From assembly GCA_021014945.1 (NCBI GenBank), contig MU266411.1:1-64000 (forward strand): 64,000 nt of DNA. The letters are read 5' to 3'. The DNA is from Leucogyrophana mollusca. Its lineage: Eukaryota; Basidiomycota; Agaricomycetes; Boletales. The notes under the pieces were generated by a model, which saw nothing but the letters and a program-made list of their open reading frames with translations, did not search any database and was not told the origin of the DNA. The translations under genes and the position numbers were made by a program. Below, in pieces: positions 11,473 through 22,063 of the stretch; the stretch's first letter is position 1; every line of letters begins with the position of its first letter.

Positions 11473-11983
11473 CGGAGTAGGTGCGGAATTTGAATATGCA
11501 CCTTTGTTCGCACTGAGCTTAGCCGGTCTCATTACGTAACTGGCCTTGTCATACACCGCGTGCTAAAATTAGCGACCATAAACGGTAGCTCTCGCATCCA
11601 TTGTCGCAGGAGCGTCATCGCACACTGGCAGAGACTATCACTCTACTTTGAAGGATCTCATCGTTCCAATCTGCCTATAGAACTGGTAACAATACCGAGA
11701 ACAATGTCATGCTCAATGAGCGTGACTGTCCAAACACCATCCAAAACACACTCCCAGCCAGAGCATCCTTCGAACGCAGCATTCAGCTGGATTGAGTTCT
11801 TGAGTAGAAAATTGACTGAGGCGCAACTCGATAATCCACGCGGCGCGTCGCATTGTTCCGCTCCTTTAGGCTAACAGTGTCCTCTGAGGTATCCAGATCA
11901 ATACATGGACCTTTGCCACGAGGAACAATGGGGAGCCTACCAGGTCCGGGACAATGGCTTTCACCACGAATTTCGGCTCGTCC

Positions 11984-11990
11984 TTTAAAA
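11984..11990 (+). promoter_or_regulatory. TATA-like box of P3
   Basis: TTTAAAA 137 bases before the P3 start codon. P4 has an almost identical TTTAAAAA. Confidence 0.35.
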
Positions 11991-12120
11991 GTGCGTTCCA
12001 TCCGTTCCATACATTTTTCCACCCATAACATCTCTCACTCTTGCTTCCGCGTAACCTATTGAGGTTCTTCCTATCGCTCACCTCCATCAGCGTTCCTCCG
12101 CTATCGCTTCACTCACAAAC

Positions 12121-12249
12121 ATGGACGCATTCACCACTCTAACTGCCCTCGCTTGCGAGCCACTTTCTGAGGAAGAACCATCAACGTCGACGCCAATCGA
12201 CGAGGATAGCCAATATTGGCGGCCTGGCACCTATTGTGTCATTTCCTAA
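12121..12249 (+). CDS. Pheromone precursor P3 (CaaX lipopeptide)
   Basis: Unspliced 42-residue precursor starting MDAFTTLTALA and ending RPGTYCVIS. CVIS is a canonical CaaX box with the cysteine at position 39. The acidic pro-region (SEEEPSTSTPIDEDS) ends in a charged pair ED ten residues before the cysteine, so the predicted mature peptide is SQYWRPGTYC with farnesyl and methyl groups. The end PGTYC is shared with P1, while the MDAF start is shared with P4. It is divergent from R2. Confidence 0.92.
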   Translation: MDAFTTLTALACEPLSEEEPSTSTPIDEDSQYWRPGTYCVIS

Positions 12250-13647
12250 TTTCCAGTGTGTTGCAATTTCCTCATGCGTCAATTGCATGATCTCATGGCC
12301 AGTGCTGTGTAGCGCGCCTTTACTATGCCTGACCCCGTGAAGGCTCCCGCTCGTCCTTGCTTGCCCCGTGATTCATTTATCTGTGAGCTTCCACATATCG
12401 CTGCCGACGTCCCTCCTGATCTGATCGCCTTTACGACCAGCACCAGACGTTTGCTTGATGCATGCAACCCCTTCGTTCAATGCTCTGTTGTTTTCGTGCA
12501 CTTTTATCCCGTGTATCTATCAGTGTTACTCCATGTAGCCACGTCAGTTATCTTTATTACTCCGTACTATCAGTAGATTTACTGCCCACGCACTCCTTCG
12601 CTCCTTATCATTACACATTGTCCTCAATTTGATCATGAGGTCGTTCGTTCCTCCTACTTACATATGTTATGGTGACCGAACTGCCATATGAAGGATGCAC
12701 AAATAGCGAAGCGTATGTATCGAGGACATGAATCGCAGCTCCCGGTTTTTAAGCACATCAGTTCATCAAAAGATTTACTTTGGTGTAAATTCCCCTGCCA
12801 CTACCGTACACCAGAACGACATCCGAGTATTAACAACAACACAACACTTGGTACAAAGAATCTAAGGAAGTAGCTAGCGAGGTCATACACGCTGGGAATC
12901 CCTGGTGGAAACGTATCGAATAGCTGATATGTAGTCTAAATTTAATTTCGGACAGACAATATGTCTGCCAGTCTTGATGCTCTGAAAATGTTCGAAAATA
13001 AGCCAATTAGCATGCTCATCATTGGAAACAGTGAACACGACCTACGCACTCACTTCCGGCGACTGCCGTGCCGGTGGATGGGCGTGGGAATTATGTGCAA
13101 TATGGACAATACTGCTGGTATTTTGCTTCGATCCGAATAAAGTATTTTAATTGGCTCAGATGCCGCGGTTCCACGAATTTGAATGGCTGCACACTCAGTA
13201 TGAGGGTGAAAGATGAGTTCATCGACAAAGATTTTTAAACCGTCTGAGTCACCAACGAGCGACCAGCGGGGAGAAGTCTGGAGAAGTTGATAATTTGATC
13301 ACATAAGGTGACGAGAGCTGTGCGTTCGAATTGCTTCCGTGTGGAAAGTGGCATCGTGGCGGAACTCAGTGCATCCAGATGCCTAAACTGGGACAAGAAA
13401 GAACGATTGAGCTTGGTAAACAATGGACGACAAGACCATTGTGCCTGCTCAATGTCTCACATGTGCTCACTGTCTTCCGGCTATTGAGCTGTGGATAATG
13501 TGGCATGCTAGGAGGCTTGGGTCTTTAAAAAGGTTCCGCCTGTGTGGTGAGGGAAGCCCCTCACATTTTTTTCGCCATCGTGTTGCCAACGTGCCGATTC
13601 TGACCTCCTCTTGATCCTCACCGCTACCATCCTCGCGATCGTTCACC
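12250..13647. other. Intergenic between P3 and P4
   Basis: 1.4 kb with no supported gene. Several 60-80-codon frames exist but none ends in CaaX or shows family features. A TTTAAAAA box precedes P4. Confidence 0.5.
13524..13531 (+). promoter_or_regulatory. TATA-like box of P4
   Basis: TTTAAAAA 124 bases before the P4 start codon, in a context (GTCTTTAAAAAGGTTCC) similar to that before P3 (CCTTTAAAAGTGCGTTCC). Confidence 0.35.
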
Positions 13648-13794
13648 ATGGACGCTTTCGCATTCATTGGCAATCTTATCATTGAATACACCCCATCAGC
13701 TGATGTTTCCAACGTCGACCCATCAGAAGATGACATCCCTACCGATGCCGAGCACGATCCTACCGGCTCCCGTAGTTTTTGTACCATTGCATGA
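13648..13794 (+). CDS. Pheromone precursor P4 (CaaX lipopeptide)
   Basis: Unspliced 48-residue precursor starting MDAFAFIGNLI and ending SRSFCTIA. CTIA is a CaaX box with the cysteine at position 45. The pro-region is acidic (VDPSEDDIPTDAEH), and the charged pair EH lies nine residues before the cysteine, predicting a mature DPTGSRSFC lipopeptide. Size, start and end match P2 and P3. It lies 1.1 kb upstream of R3 on the same strand. Confidence 0.92.
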   Translation: MDAFAFIGNLIIEYTPSADVSNVDPSEDDIPTDAEHDPTGSRSFCTIA

Positions 13795-14886
13795 TGCTGT
13801 TTGCATGGCCACATCTGTAACCGTTTCTTGTACGTCTGCATCACGATCAGGTTTAGTCTACCATGCTCATGCTCACGCAGGCATCCCTTCCGCTTTGACA
13901 GCGCACATCTATTGAAGGCTATTTATCTGTTATCATTATGGGCCCGCCCGCGCACATTCGCCCTTCGTCATTCCTTGTTTCTCAGGATTTCGTTTTATAT
14001 CATTTAGCTGCAGATCATCAGATCTATTCGTTTGTGACTCTTTCGCACTGTAGCTACTAGAGAGTGGTTCGTATATCGTATTATCCAGCTCCATTTATGC
14101 ACCTTCCTACTATCCCTCCAGAGTCCATGTGAACTCACAAAGATGAGATGCCTTATTTAAATGCGCTTCGGGTATGTGCAACGAACAGCATCGCCCTGAC
14201 AGATATCCTCAATCCCTCGAGTGCGTCAGACAGTGACTGAAGTAGATTGCACCAAATTCCACGTAAGAGCAGAACAGTGCGACAAAGAATGAAAAGAGAA
14301 TGAGACCGATTACCAGGATCCACGCTAGCAACAATCAGGACCCGAGAAACGGAACGCACGGACGTATGGGTAAGTAAGAGTGCGCGGACACATGACGCGC
14401 ATAGTCGACTACTCATTGATTGGTTTAAGTTGCAGTTACTTCCGAAACTTAACAATGAAAGTGTAAGTGTGGGATAGTGGGCAAAATCGTATCAACGACA
14501 AGTCGTACTGGCTGAAGCGCCATCATTAAACACGAACGGCCACATTCAAACTCGGGGTCGTAGGAAACACGGTGTATTCAATGACTGTGCACTGCTCAAA
14601 CCAGCCCTCGATGAAGAAGTGGAATGGTTGGTGATGCCACGTGGTTGCCAGAACAACAATGCAAGGGAAGGTGCCAAATTGGGAAGGTACGTTCACGGTG
14701 TTTTTCCTCCCCATTGTCCTCGGGAGTCGGAGTACGATTTCTTGCTATTGAGCTAGCTTCCCCTTTGTTCGAATTATCAGAGATATGGCTGGATTACAAA
14801 AATGGGCTTGCCGTGTAGCATACATAAAAGTCTTCCGGTCTTTCAGTGGAAGGCCCTCATTCGTTCCTCCACCTTAGTCCTCGACC
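13795..14886. other. Intergenic between P4 and R3
   Basis: 1.1 kb. Minus-strand frames at 14153-14455 and 14526-14714 have somewhat protein-like composition but no recognised product. The R3 promoter occupies the right end, with a CCCTTTGT motif. Confidence 0.5.
14761..14768 (-). promoter_or_regulatory. Putative pheromone response element of R3
   Basis: CCCTTTGT on the plus strand (ACAAAGGG on the minus strand), 119 bases before the R3 start codon, in the same orientation relative to its gene as at R1, R2 and R4. Confidence 0.4.
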
Positions 14887-16396
14887 ATGCATCGCGAGTT
14901 CCCGCCGATCGCTTTCCTCGCCGCTCTCCTCCTCCTCCTCCCATTGCCTTGGCATTGGCGGGCCCGAAATGTCGCCACCCTTTCGATGATCTTATGGCTT
15001 TTTGTGATCAACGTCGTCTACGGCGTTGACGCTATCATCTGGGGCAACAACGTGAATATTGTTATACCGGTTTGGTGTGATATCAGTGCGTACCAGACCG
15101 GAGTTTACGGGCACAGACAACTAACTATTATCGCGCCCACAGCAAGCAAGATTATTATTGGCGCAAATTTTGCTCTTCCTTCGGCGTGTCTTTGTGTCTG
15201 CATCCACTTGGAGCGCGTAGCCTCTGTACGACAAGCGCAAACTACTCACAGCGACAAACGGCGCAGACAAATATTCGAAGCTATCATGTGCTTCGGGTTG
15301 CCTATCCTGTTTATGGGACTCCGTATGTATATTCTCTGTTTGAGTGGCCATGCATGACTTAAAGGGCGCATAGATTATATTGTCCAAGGTCATCGTTTTG
15401 ATATCATCGAAGAATACGGCTGCCGTCCCACAACTTACGTTTCCATCCCTGCCGTATTTCTCATCTGGGTGCCCCCTCTGCTTCTTGCAACTCTTTCCCT
15501 CGGTTTTGCTGGTGAGTTCTGAGTCTGATTTTGTCGTCTTGCAGCCCGGTGCTGATGTCTCCTTAGCGGCGGCTTTCGTGCACTTCATGCGTCGCCGCAT
15601 CACGTTTGCTCGCCACTTGGAAAGTTCTCGCAACGGTCTCACGACGACGCGCTACTTCCGCCTCATGCTCATGGCTGTCGTCGAGATGGTCTGGAACATC
15701 CTGGTCACCTCCTACACACTCTGGTTCAGCATGCTCGGCGCACGCCCATGGACCAACTGGGACGACGTCCATTCCAATTTCTCGCGCATCGACTTGTACG
15801 CTACGGCGTTCACACCTCAGATCGTCATCACGAATTATTACGTCGTGTGGTGGGTCGTCCCGGCTTCGACCTTTATCTTCGTCGCGTTCTTCGCGTTTGG
15901 GAAAGATGCGGTCGATGAGTACAAGGCCTGTTTCGTATGGTTCCGCCGGACTGTCCTTAGGCAGACCGTGTCGGATTCGACCGCAGGAAGTTTCGGTTCT
16001 ATTCCAGTTGCAAAGTGAGTGTCCGTATTACGCGAGTGCGCAGTTCTTGCTCATCATCATCTTTCTAGGTATTCTCGTGATGGTACTGGCTCTGTTCCCA
16101 GTCTTCCGCCGGCGTCAATGTATAAGGCGTCGATGCCGCCCTCACCCACGAAGTCCAAAGACGAATTTGATGATATCTACCTCCCTCCCATGTCCCAGGG
16201 CGACTACGGGGCTGCGATCTCTTCTCCCGCTCCAGCATATCAGGCGCGAGCATATGGTTCTATGGAAGACCTGAACACACCCACTACGCCATCAACCCTC
16301 CCGCGTTTGTCATACTGCAGCTCATACCCCACTCACGTCATCGATATCTCACATCACAACAACGGCAATGACCTCGAACCCCACCAAATGGTGTAA
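14887..16396 (+). CDS. STE3: STE3-type pheromone receptor R3
   Basis: Seven-helix STE3 receptor of 430 residues in five exons (14887-15085, 15143-15322, 15374-15511, 15567-16014, 16069-16396). Family marks are LPLPWHWRARNVA, PVWCDI, CLCVCIHLERVAS, IVQGHRFDIIEEYGC, RRRITFARHL and TTRYFRLM. For the third intron the acceptor at 15566 is chosen because the earlier CAG would cause a stop. The first four exons are the same length as in R1, and helices 1-7 align without gaps. The cytoplasmic tail is serine/proline rich (PSLPPASMYKAS) and ends HQMV. Confidence 0.95.
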
Positions 16397-16894
16397 TATC
16401 AAAATCACCTCGCCCCTTGCTTTTTTCTAGACATGATATATTTGGATGCAGCAGCTGGAGACTGCTTTATTTGATCACACTCAGATCCCGTCGTTTCACT
16501 TTCACGATTCGCTCATTCGTCGTCACTCATTCATAACATCTGTAGCCCTCCACCTGACCACAGTTTATTATCCTGTCTCCTCTAGTCACTCCCTTGTATA
16601 ACAGCGCAGTTCCGTTGGCCTCGAGTCAATTGCATACTTTATTACGCGTTTACATAGTTCTCCCAAATGACTTTCATCGAGTCTTTTGACGACGATCCCA
16701 ATTGGTCGGGACAGTCAGCTCATTTCAGTTCGGATTAAGTATTTAATTCTGAGATAAGTGGTTACCCTTGAAACTCCGAAGAAATTCCCTTACCGACGGC
16801 ATGACGCTCGCCTGTTCAACCGCATTTCCTTACCTCGACCCGCCCTAAGGAGAGTCAAGACTGCGACCCCTTCGCCCCTCAAGAGTCAGCAAGG
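16397..16894. other. Intergenic between R3 and the membrane protein gene
   Basis: 498 bases. A 23-codon frame at 16667-16738 looks slightly like a decayed pheromone precursor (see findings) but lacks a CaaX end and is not called as a gene. Confidence 0.5.
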
Positions 16895-18374
16895 ATGGCA
16901 ACTCTGAACGGTGGGATTCTCCGCCAGCGGCTGCGTAGTTCCGCCAGAGATGGAGTCAAACTGGGGCATGGCTCTGACAACGAGTACCTTAGTGATGATG
17001 CTTTGGATCACCTCCAGAAGTCCAAGCAACCCCTTATAGATCAAGACGAAGTGTCATCACCCTCGCAGTACGAGTCCGGAAGCGACTCGGGTGAGGAAAC
17101 CACAGATGAGCGTGCATCCGCGTCTGGTACGGGCAATCGTCCTAGCGACTCCTCTCCCTCTCCTCGCTTCAGAGAAGATGCAGAAGGGCCTGCTGCGGAA
17201 TCGTCGGACTTTCCTTCAAACAGCAAAGGGTGGTATGAGTTTGATCTGTCTGTCGTGGTTGCACTGGTATCCCCTATTGGCAACTGGTTGACTGGAGGAG
17301 ACCACGTCAAGAATTTGCTCCTGATACTCCTATTAATTTTCTACTTGCACCAAATTATTGAAGGCAAGTCCAATTCTATGTCAACGTCCTTGTACTTATC
17401 TCTCTGCAGTCCCTTGGAGCTTGTATCACCTTTCGAGACCACGCCGTCGCTCACCGCAAGCACAACCCAAAGAACCATCTCTTGAAGATCGTTATCATCA
17501 GATCGCGTCATCTGAACTGCATAACCTCGAACTATTTTATCTTACCATGACTGTCCTTTCACCTGTGATGGGAGCCCTTCTCCTTCGTACCGTCATCACA
17601 TCTGTTTCGGGACCAACGTCTATCTCGTGGTTCAGTACATCGCTGTTTGTCCTTGCGACAGGCATGCGGCCTTGGAAGCATGCGATCGAGCGTCTTCGCC
17701 AACGAACTATTGACCTGCATGATGTCATTCACTACCCTTCGTCGACTACCCAGGACACACAGTCGCAGGTTGATGCTTTGGCGGAACGGCTTGCACTGTT
17801 GGAAGCCGAGCTCCGAGCGTCAAAAGATGCTGTGAAAGCTCTGACAGAGGAAGTTTTCGACCATGTCGACGATGCTATCGACGGAGTCGAGAAGATTGCG
17901 CGAAAGCAGGAAAAGAAATCCGAAGCGACGCGCGCTGCTCAGGAGGTGCGGTTTGCCCGACTTGAGCAGAGTGTGGAGTCCCTCCTGGAGAAGAGGGAGA
18001 TATCGCCAGGCGGGGTGTCTCTCAATACCACATCCACTCGAGCCTCGTTGTTACTTTCTGCTGTAACAGATCAGCTTGCACCCATCTTACCCGCTTGGAC
18101 TCACCAAGAGCACCAAGAAAAGTCACAACAATCCCCTCGTTCCTCACCCAAAACCGGCCGCACTCGTTCAGGATCTAAGCTTGAGACCATCCCCGAGGGT
18201 GCCGTTTTCCACACAAAACCTGCGCGTCCACGTTTCACATCCATCCGCATTCCCGGTATTCATCTTATTCTGCGTATCGGCGACCTCGCGACGCTGCCTG
18301 TCCGCACCATTGTCCGTTATCTCCTTGCTGGTCGTATTTACCAACCTCAGATTCCCCTCGCCTCGCCTCCGTAA
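16895..18374 (+). CDS. Conserved membrane/coiled-coil protein of unknown function
   Basis: Two exons (16895-17363, 17410-18374) give 477 residues. The intron uses a GC donor (AG|GCAAGT), the typical non-GT donor; no GT donor keeps the downstream frame. The N-terminal third is hydrophilic and serine/acidic rich. Hydrophobic segments follow at about residues 141-157 (NLLLILLLIFYLHQII), 196-215 (FYLTMTVLSPVMGALLLR) and 220-232. A charged helix likely to form a coiled coil covers roughly 250-330 (ALAERLALLEAELRAS), then comes a basic tail. It sits between receptors R3 and R4 on the same strand, inside the mating-type cluster, but nothing in the sequence shows a role in mating. Confidence 0.8.
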
Positions 18375-19141
18375 AACGCTCGGTATCGCCTCTTCTTTTC
18401 TATTCCTTGTCATCTTTGAGCATCCACCCACGGACACCAGTTCAATCATTTCTCACTATTACCATACGCACCTAAATCACCCTTGGCCTTGCAAGCTAAG
18501 TCGTATTCACGAGCATTTCACGAGACCCTCTTTATTGTACGTGTTCACTATGTATTCAAGTTTCCTTTTGTACTTTAGCGCGGTGAGTGCTGCTTGCTGA
18601 TTACTATTGAGCATTATTGACTGGTCAAACCTACCCAGTGACCCGATATTTGTATCTCTCCGTCACTTGCGGCTGTACGATGACGTCCGGGTATCGCCAA
18701 TCAAGAGGCATGGTACATATCTCCCTTTGTGCTACTGAGAGCCGTCGGCTTCCTTCACTTTTAAGTTTTCTCCCAGAGCCCATCCGTCCCACCATCCCAG
18801 GGTTCCGGGTTCTGCTCAATCCTTTACACTTGCCTTATCGGGTGTTTCCTTTCACTCTTCCCTTTTACGGAAAGGCTCCTGAAGCTGTTTCTCCCTCAAA
18901 GCCGAGTTCTTTCGCATCCTCGTGACGCATAGCCATTGTATTCTGTCTGGCAATTACCTTGTCGATCGAAATGCGGTAAACTTGCTGCAAAATTGTGGCG
19001 TTGTTGCCTTTGTACTTTGGGACTAAGCGCCTAACGCGCGATGACTGACTGCCACTAAATTTACTAAATTTAAGAAATGTGCCTTTTCTCCGCTCCTCAA
19101 GATACCCCCTTCGCTTTCCTGAGGCTTGTTGTCTCGTCGAA
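18375..19141. other. Intergenic between the membrane protein gene and R4
   Basis: 767 bases with no supported gene; carries the R4 promoter. A 134-codon minus-strand frame here is judged a chance frame. Confidence 0.5.
19007..19013 (-). promoter_or_regulatory. Putative pheromone response element of R4
   Basis: CCTTTGT on the plus strand, 129 bases before the R4 start codon, same relative orientation as at R1-R3. A single motif of seven bases is weak evidence by itself. Confidence 0.35.
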
Positions 19142-20816
19142 ATGCATACCGAGATACCAGTCTTGTCCTTCATTTGCGCCGCACTTGTTTTGGCTCCTTT
19201 GCCATGGTCCATCCGGGCTCGCAACATCGCCGCCCTATCCATCGGCGCTTGGCTGTTCATCGCGAACATAATCTACGTAGTTGATGCACTCATCTGGGCA
19301 AATAACGCGGACCCCAGGGTTCCCGTTTGGTGCGACATATGTATGCCTGTCGTCTATTCATATGCATGGGTCACTGATGAAATCCGCCTAGCTTCAAGCA
19401 TAATTGTTGGTTCTCATATCGCATCGCCCGCGTCATGCCTTTGTATCTGTATCCACCTGGAACGAGTAGCATCCTTCTGCCAAACTTCCACACCAGTGGC
19501 GAAACGACGCCGTACTTTATTTGAATCTGTAATGTGCTTCGGGTTGCCTATTGTGTATATGGCTTTGCGTACGACGATCCGAACTTTTGTAACATCGCCT
19601 CTTTCTGATCCTTTTCTTGCAGATCTAATCGTCCAGCCTCGTCGTTTTGATGTCTACGAGGGATTTGGCTGCCGCCCTACTACCTACGCCTCCATCCCGA
19701 CCATCTTCTTAATGTGGATACCACCCCTCTTTCTTTCCGTGGCTGCGGTTTTCTGTGCTGGTACGCTCGAACATTTGAAGTTATCAGCCTCAGGTTCATG
19801 GTCTTCGCAGGTATCGCTTGGCGTCACTTCCTGTACCAGGGCGTCCAATTTTCCACAGGAGGGACCGTGTCGCCTTCACCTTCCTCGCTCACGTCAGGCA
19901 ATTACATTCGCCTCATCGTTATGGCGGTCCTGGAAGCGTTCTGGTCCATTATCGTCCTCGCCATCGTCATGCGATTCTCTCTCTCGTCGGGGCTGGCTCC
20001 CTGGACGAGTTTCGCGGACGTCCATAAAGACTTCAGCGTGGTCTTCATGTATAGCACGAACGTGACGCCGGCAAATGCGACCTCTTTTTTGGTGTTTTCT
20101 TGGGCCGCGGTTCTAATACAGTCGATTGTATTCTTCTTGGCATTTGCATCCAGGGAAGAAACTCTCGCAGAGATAGCGGGCTATACGAGCTGGGTCCTAC
20201 ATCGCTTCAGAAAGAAAGATAACAGTATTTTGCCAGCTATTCCGGTCCACTCCCCTGATATGTAAGTGCATCACTTGCGCTGTTCACAACAAGTGTTCAA
20301 TGGCGCACTTTTAGGATGTCTGGTCCAACTGCCCCTATCACAGTCCTTGACTTTGCGACCACTTCCAGAGGGAGCCCAAGCGGTTCTGAGTGCTACGATC
20401 CATTTGCGAAGTCACCCCTCTCTTCCCCTGAACCATCACGCCCTCCCTCCCTTGACCTATCGCACCAAAAGCAGCTGGACTCTGACCACGTCTTCATGAA
20501 CGACACGCTCGAATCTCCCACTGCGCGTTCTGCCATAGCGTCATCCCACAACTCACTTGAGTCTAATTTTGATCCTCAGCAAATTATTGTCTCTCCCGTG
20601 TACTGGCCCGAGCCCCCTTCGAAAGTACCCGTTCGCACTCCTCGCCGCTCAACCAGCATGGGATATCTACAAAGTCTGCGCGATGGACAGCGTTCTCCTT
20701 TCGATGACTCTGCCATCCAGCTTTCGACTTCCCCCCGGAGAAAGCCTATCAGGCGATCCCAGAGCAGGAATGCGATATACATGACAGTGGTTAGAGAGAC
20801 CCACAGTGAGGTTTGA
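19142..20816 (+). CDS. STE3: STE3-type pheromone receptor R4 (divergent)
   Basis: Seven-helix STE3 receptor of 488 residues in five exons (19142-19340, 19392-19568, 19623-19760, 19811-20261, 20315-20816). Intron positions match R1 and R3, exon 1 and 3 lengths are identical (199, 138), and exons 2 and 4 differ by one codon. It keeps PVWCDI, CLCICIHLERVAS and the RPTTYASIP segment. It departs from the others in places that are otherwise constant: WSIRARN instead of WHWRARN, VQPRRF instead of VQGHRF, and no recognisable RYFRLM (NYIRLI instead). The tail is the longest of the five (about 200 residues, rich in SP and RRS). The ATG at 19142 is chosen over one 63 bases upstream because it matches the R1 and R3 starts and exon 1 length. 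Confidence 0.93.
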
Positions 20817-22063
20817 ATAAACAATACTTTGCCCTCTCAGTACTAGTAATCTTATCTCTTTAACACTCCCTTCATTCTTGTAGCTCCACAGCCTTTCACT
20901 GTTCCATCCTGTATCTCTATATACATATCCTGTATCACGTACAAAATTCCGAATATATCTCGTCCTTCACCGCTTTGGCACCCTTCTCCAAGCTCAGGCT
21001 TCTCCAGCTGTGACCAGACTCCAGCCACTTCAGCACGTGACAAATTCCAAACATACCGCCAACCAATTACGGCAACTCCGACTCTTATTGTCTTTCACCT
21101 TTCAGGCGGTTCTTATTGTCTTAGATGTGCCATTCTCTGTTCATAAATCCCATCGTCTTCACTGACGAGACGAATTTCTTGATCCCCAACTTTCATCAGG
21201 CCGTTTCATCCCAAAGGTCACTACCCTAGCCCGCGAAACCGCCACCCGCAGTGTGGATATTGGACGATCGGGCTCAAACTCCTCCATGGTAACTCTTTGT
21301 ATTCCGCGTTTGGTCTGCAAAGTACCCTCTCCTACGATTTACAGACGTGAACAGAAAGTCCGGTGAGTCTCGAGGATTAGATTATCCCAATCCAAGAACA
21401 AAGAGCACCGTAATCGTTCCCCTCCCTCAGAATCCCGATCTAATCACTAGTTTTGACCTCGCGGAGCGTCAGATGTCGTGCCACAGTGGATCGCTGAACG
21501 TTCTCCAGTTCAGTTTTCTTTACCGTTCACTTCAACACCCAGCCATGGCTTGAGCGATGGGAACTTTTTACTATTCTTGGTAAGAGTGCTTATCACTTCC
21601 GTCTAGACTTTTGAAGATGACCAGAACCTATCGGATCCTTCTGACGGGTATCGTGGATCATGGGACTCATCAACATGTGCTCTCAGGCAAGGGGATGAAC
21701 TTCGAGCGACAGCTCGGCCGCTGTTTGATATCATTTCACCCGCTTTTCCTTTTCGGTCAACAAACGTACTTCCTGATTTGGATGTCAGTTTGTTGGCCGA
21801 AAAGGCAATGCCGGTATCTGCAAAGTTCAACATCTTGGTCCACGTTCCGTGGTTGCCGAGCACAAGGGGACGTCCAAATTCGTTTACAAGGCGGAAGGCT
21901 TTCGAAAGGCTTTAATAGGGTCGCCTTCGCAAGGCTATGACTCGTAGCTTCACCCGTGGACTTTTTTCTGCTCCTCCGCTCAGCAGCCAGTCCTCGAATC
22001 GCCAATCCCCGATTCTGGTCAGCCCCTCTCTACACATCTTCCATCTACAACTGTGTTGTCAAG
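20817..22063. other. Intergenic between R4 and R5
   Basis: 1.25 kb, no supported gene. It contains a near-perfect 18-bp inverted repeat (listed separately). No ACAAAGG motif is found before R5, unlike the other four receptors. Confidence 0.5.
21748..21805. repeat. Inverted repeat, 18-bp arms, 22-base spacer
   Basis: Arms CCTTTTCGGTCAACAAAC (21748-21765) and GTTTGTTGGCCGAAAAGG (21788-21805) pair at 17 of 18 positions. It could be a remnant of a mobile element end, a protein-binding palindrome or chance. Confidence 0.7.

Larger units (their letters stand above)
11360..12120. other. Divergent promoter region of R2 and P3
   Basis: 761 bases between the divergent R2 and P3 genes. It holds two ACAAAGG-type motifs (11465-11472 and, inverted, 11501-11507) and a TTTAAAA box before P3. 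Open frames at 11560-11874 and on the minus strand lack support. Confidence 0.6.

Noticed and set aside
13467..13844. 125-codon frame on the minus strand
   Set aside because: Antisense of pheromone gene P4 with no family features.
14104..14126. Minus-strand mini-frame starting MDSGG near 14.1 kb as a fifth pheromone
   Set aside because: Fifteen codons, ends INGAG without a CaaX cysteine.
18865..19269. 134-codon minus-strand frame containing the tetrapeptide CIST
   Set aside because: Antisense to the promoter and first exon of R4; CIST is internal, not a terminal CaaX box.
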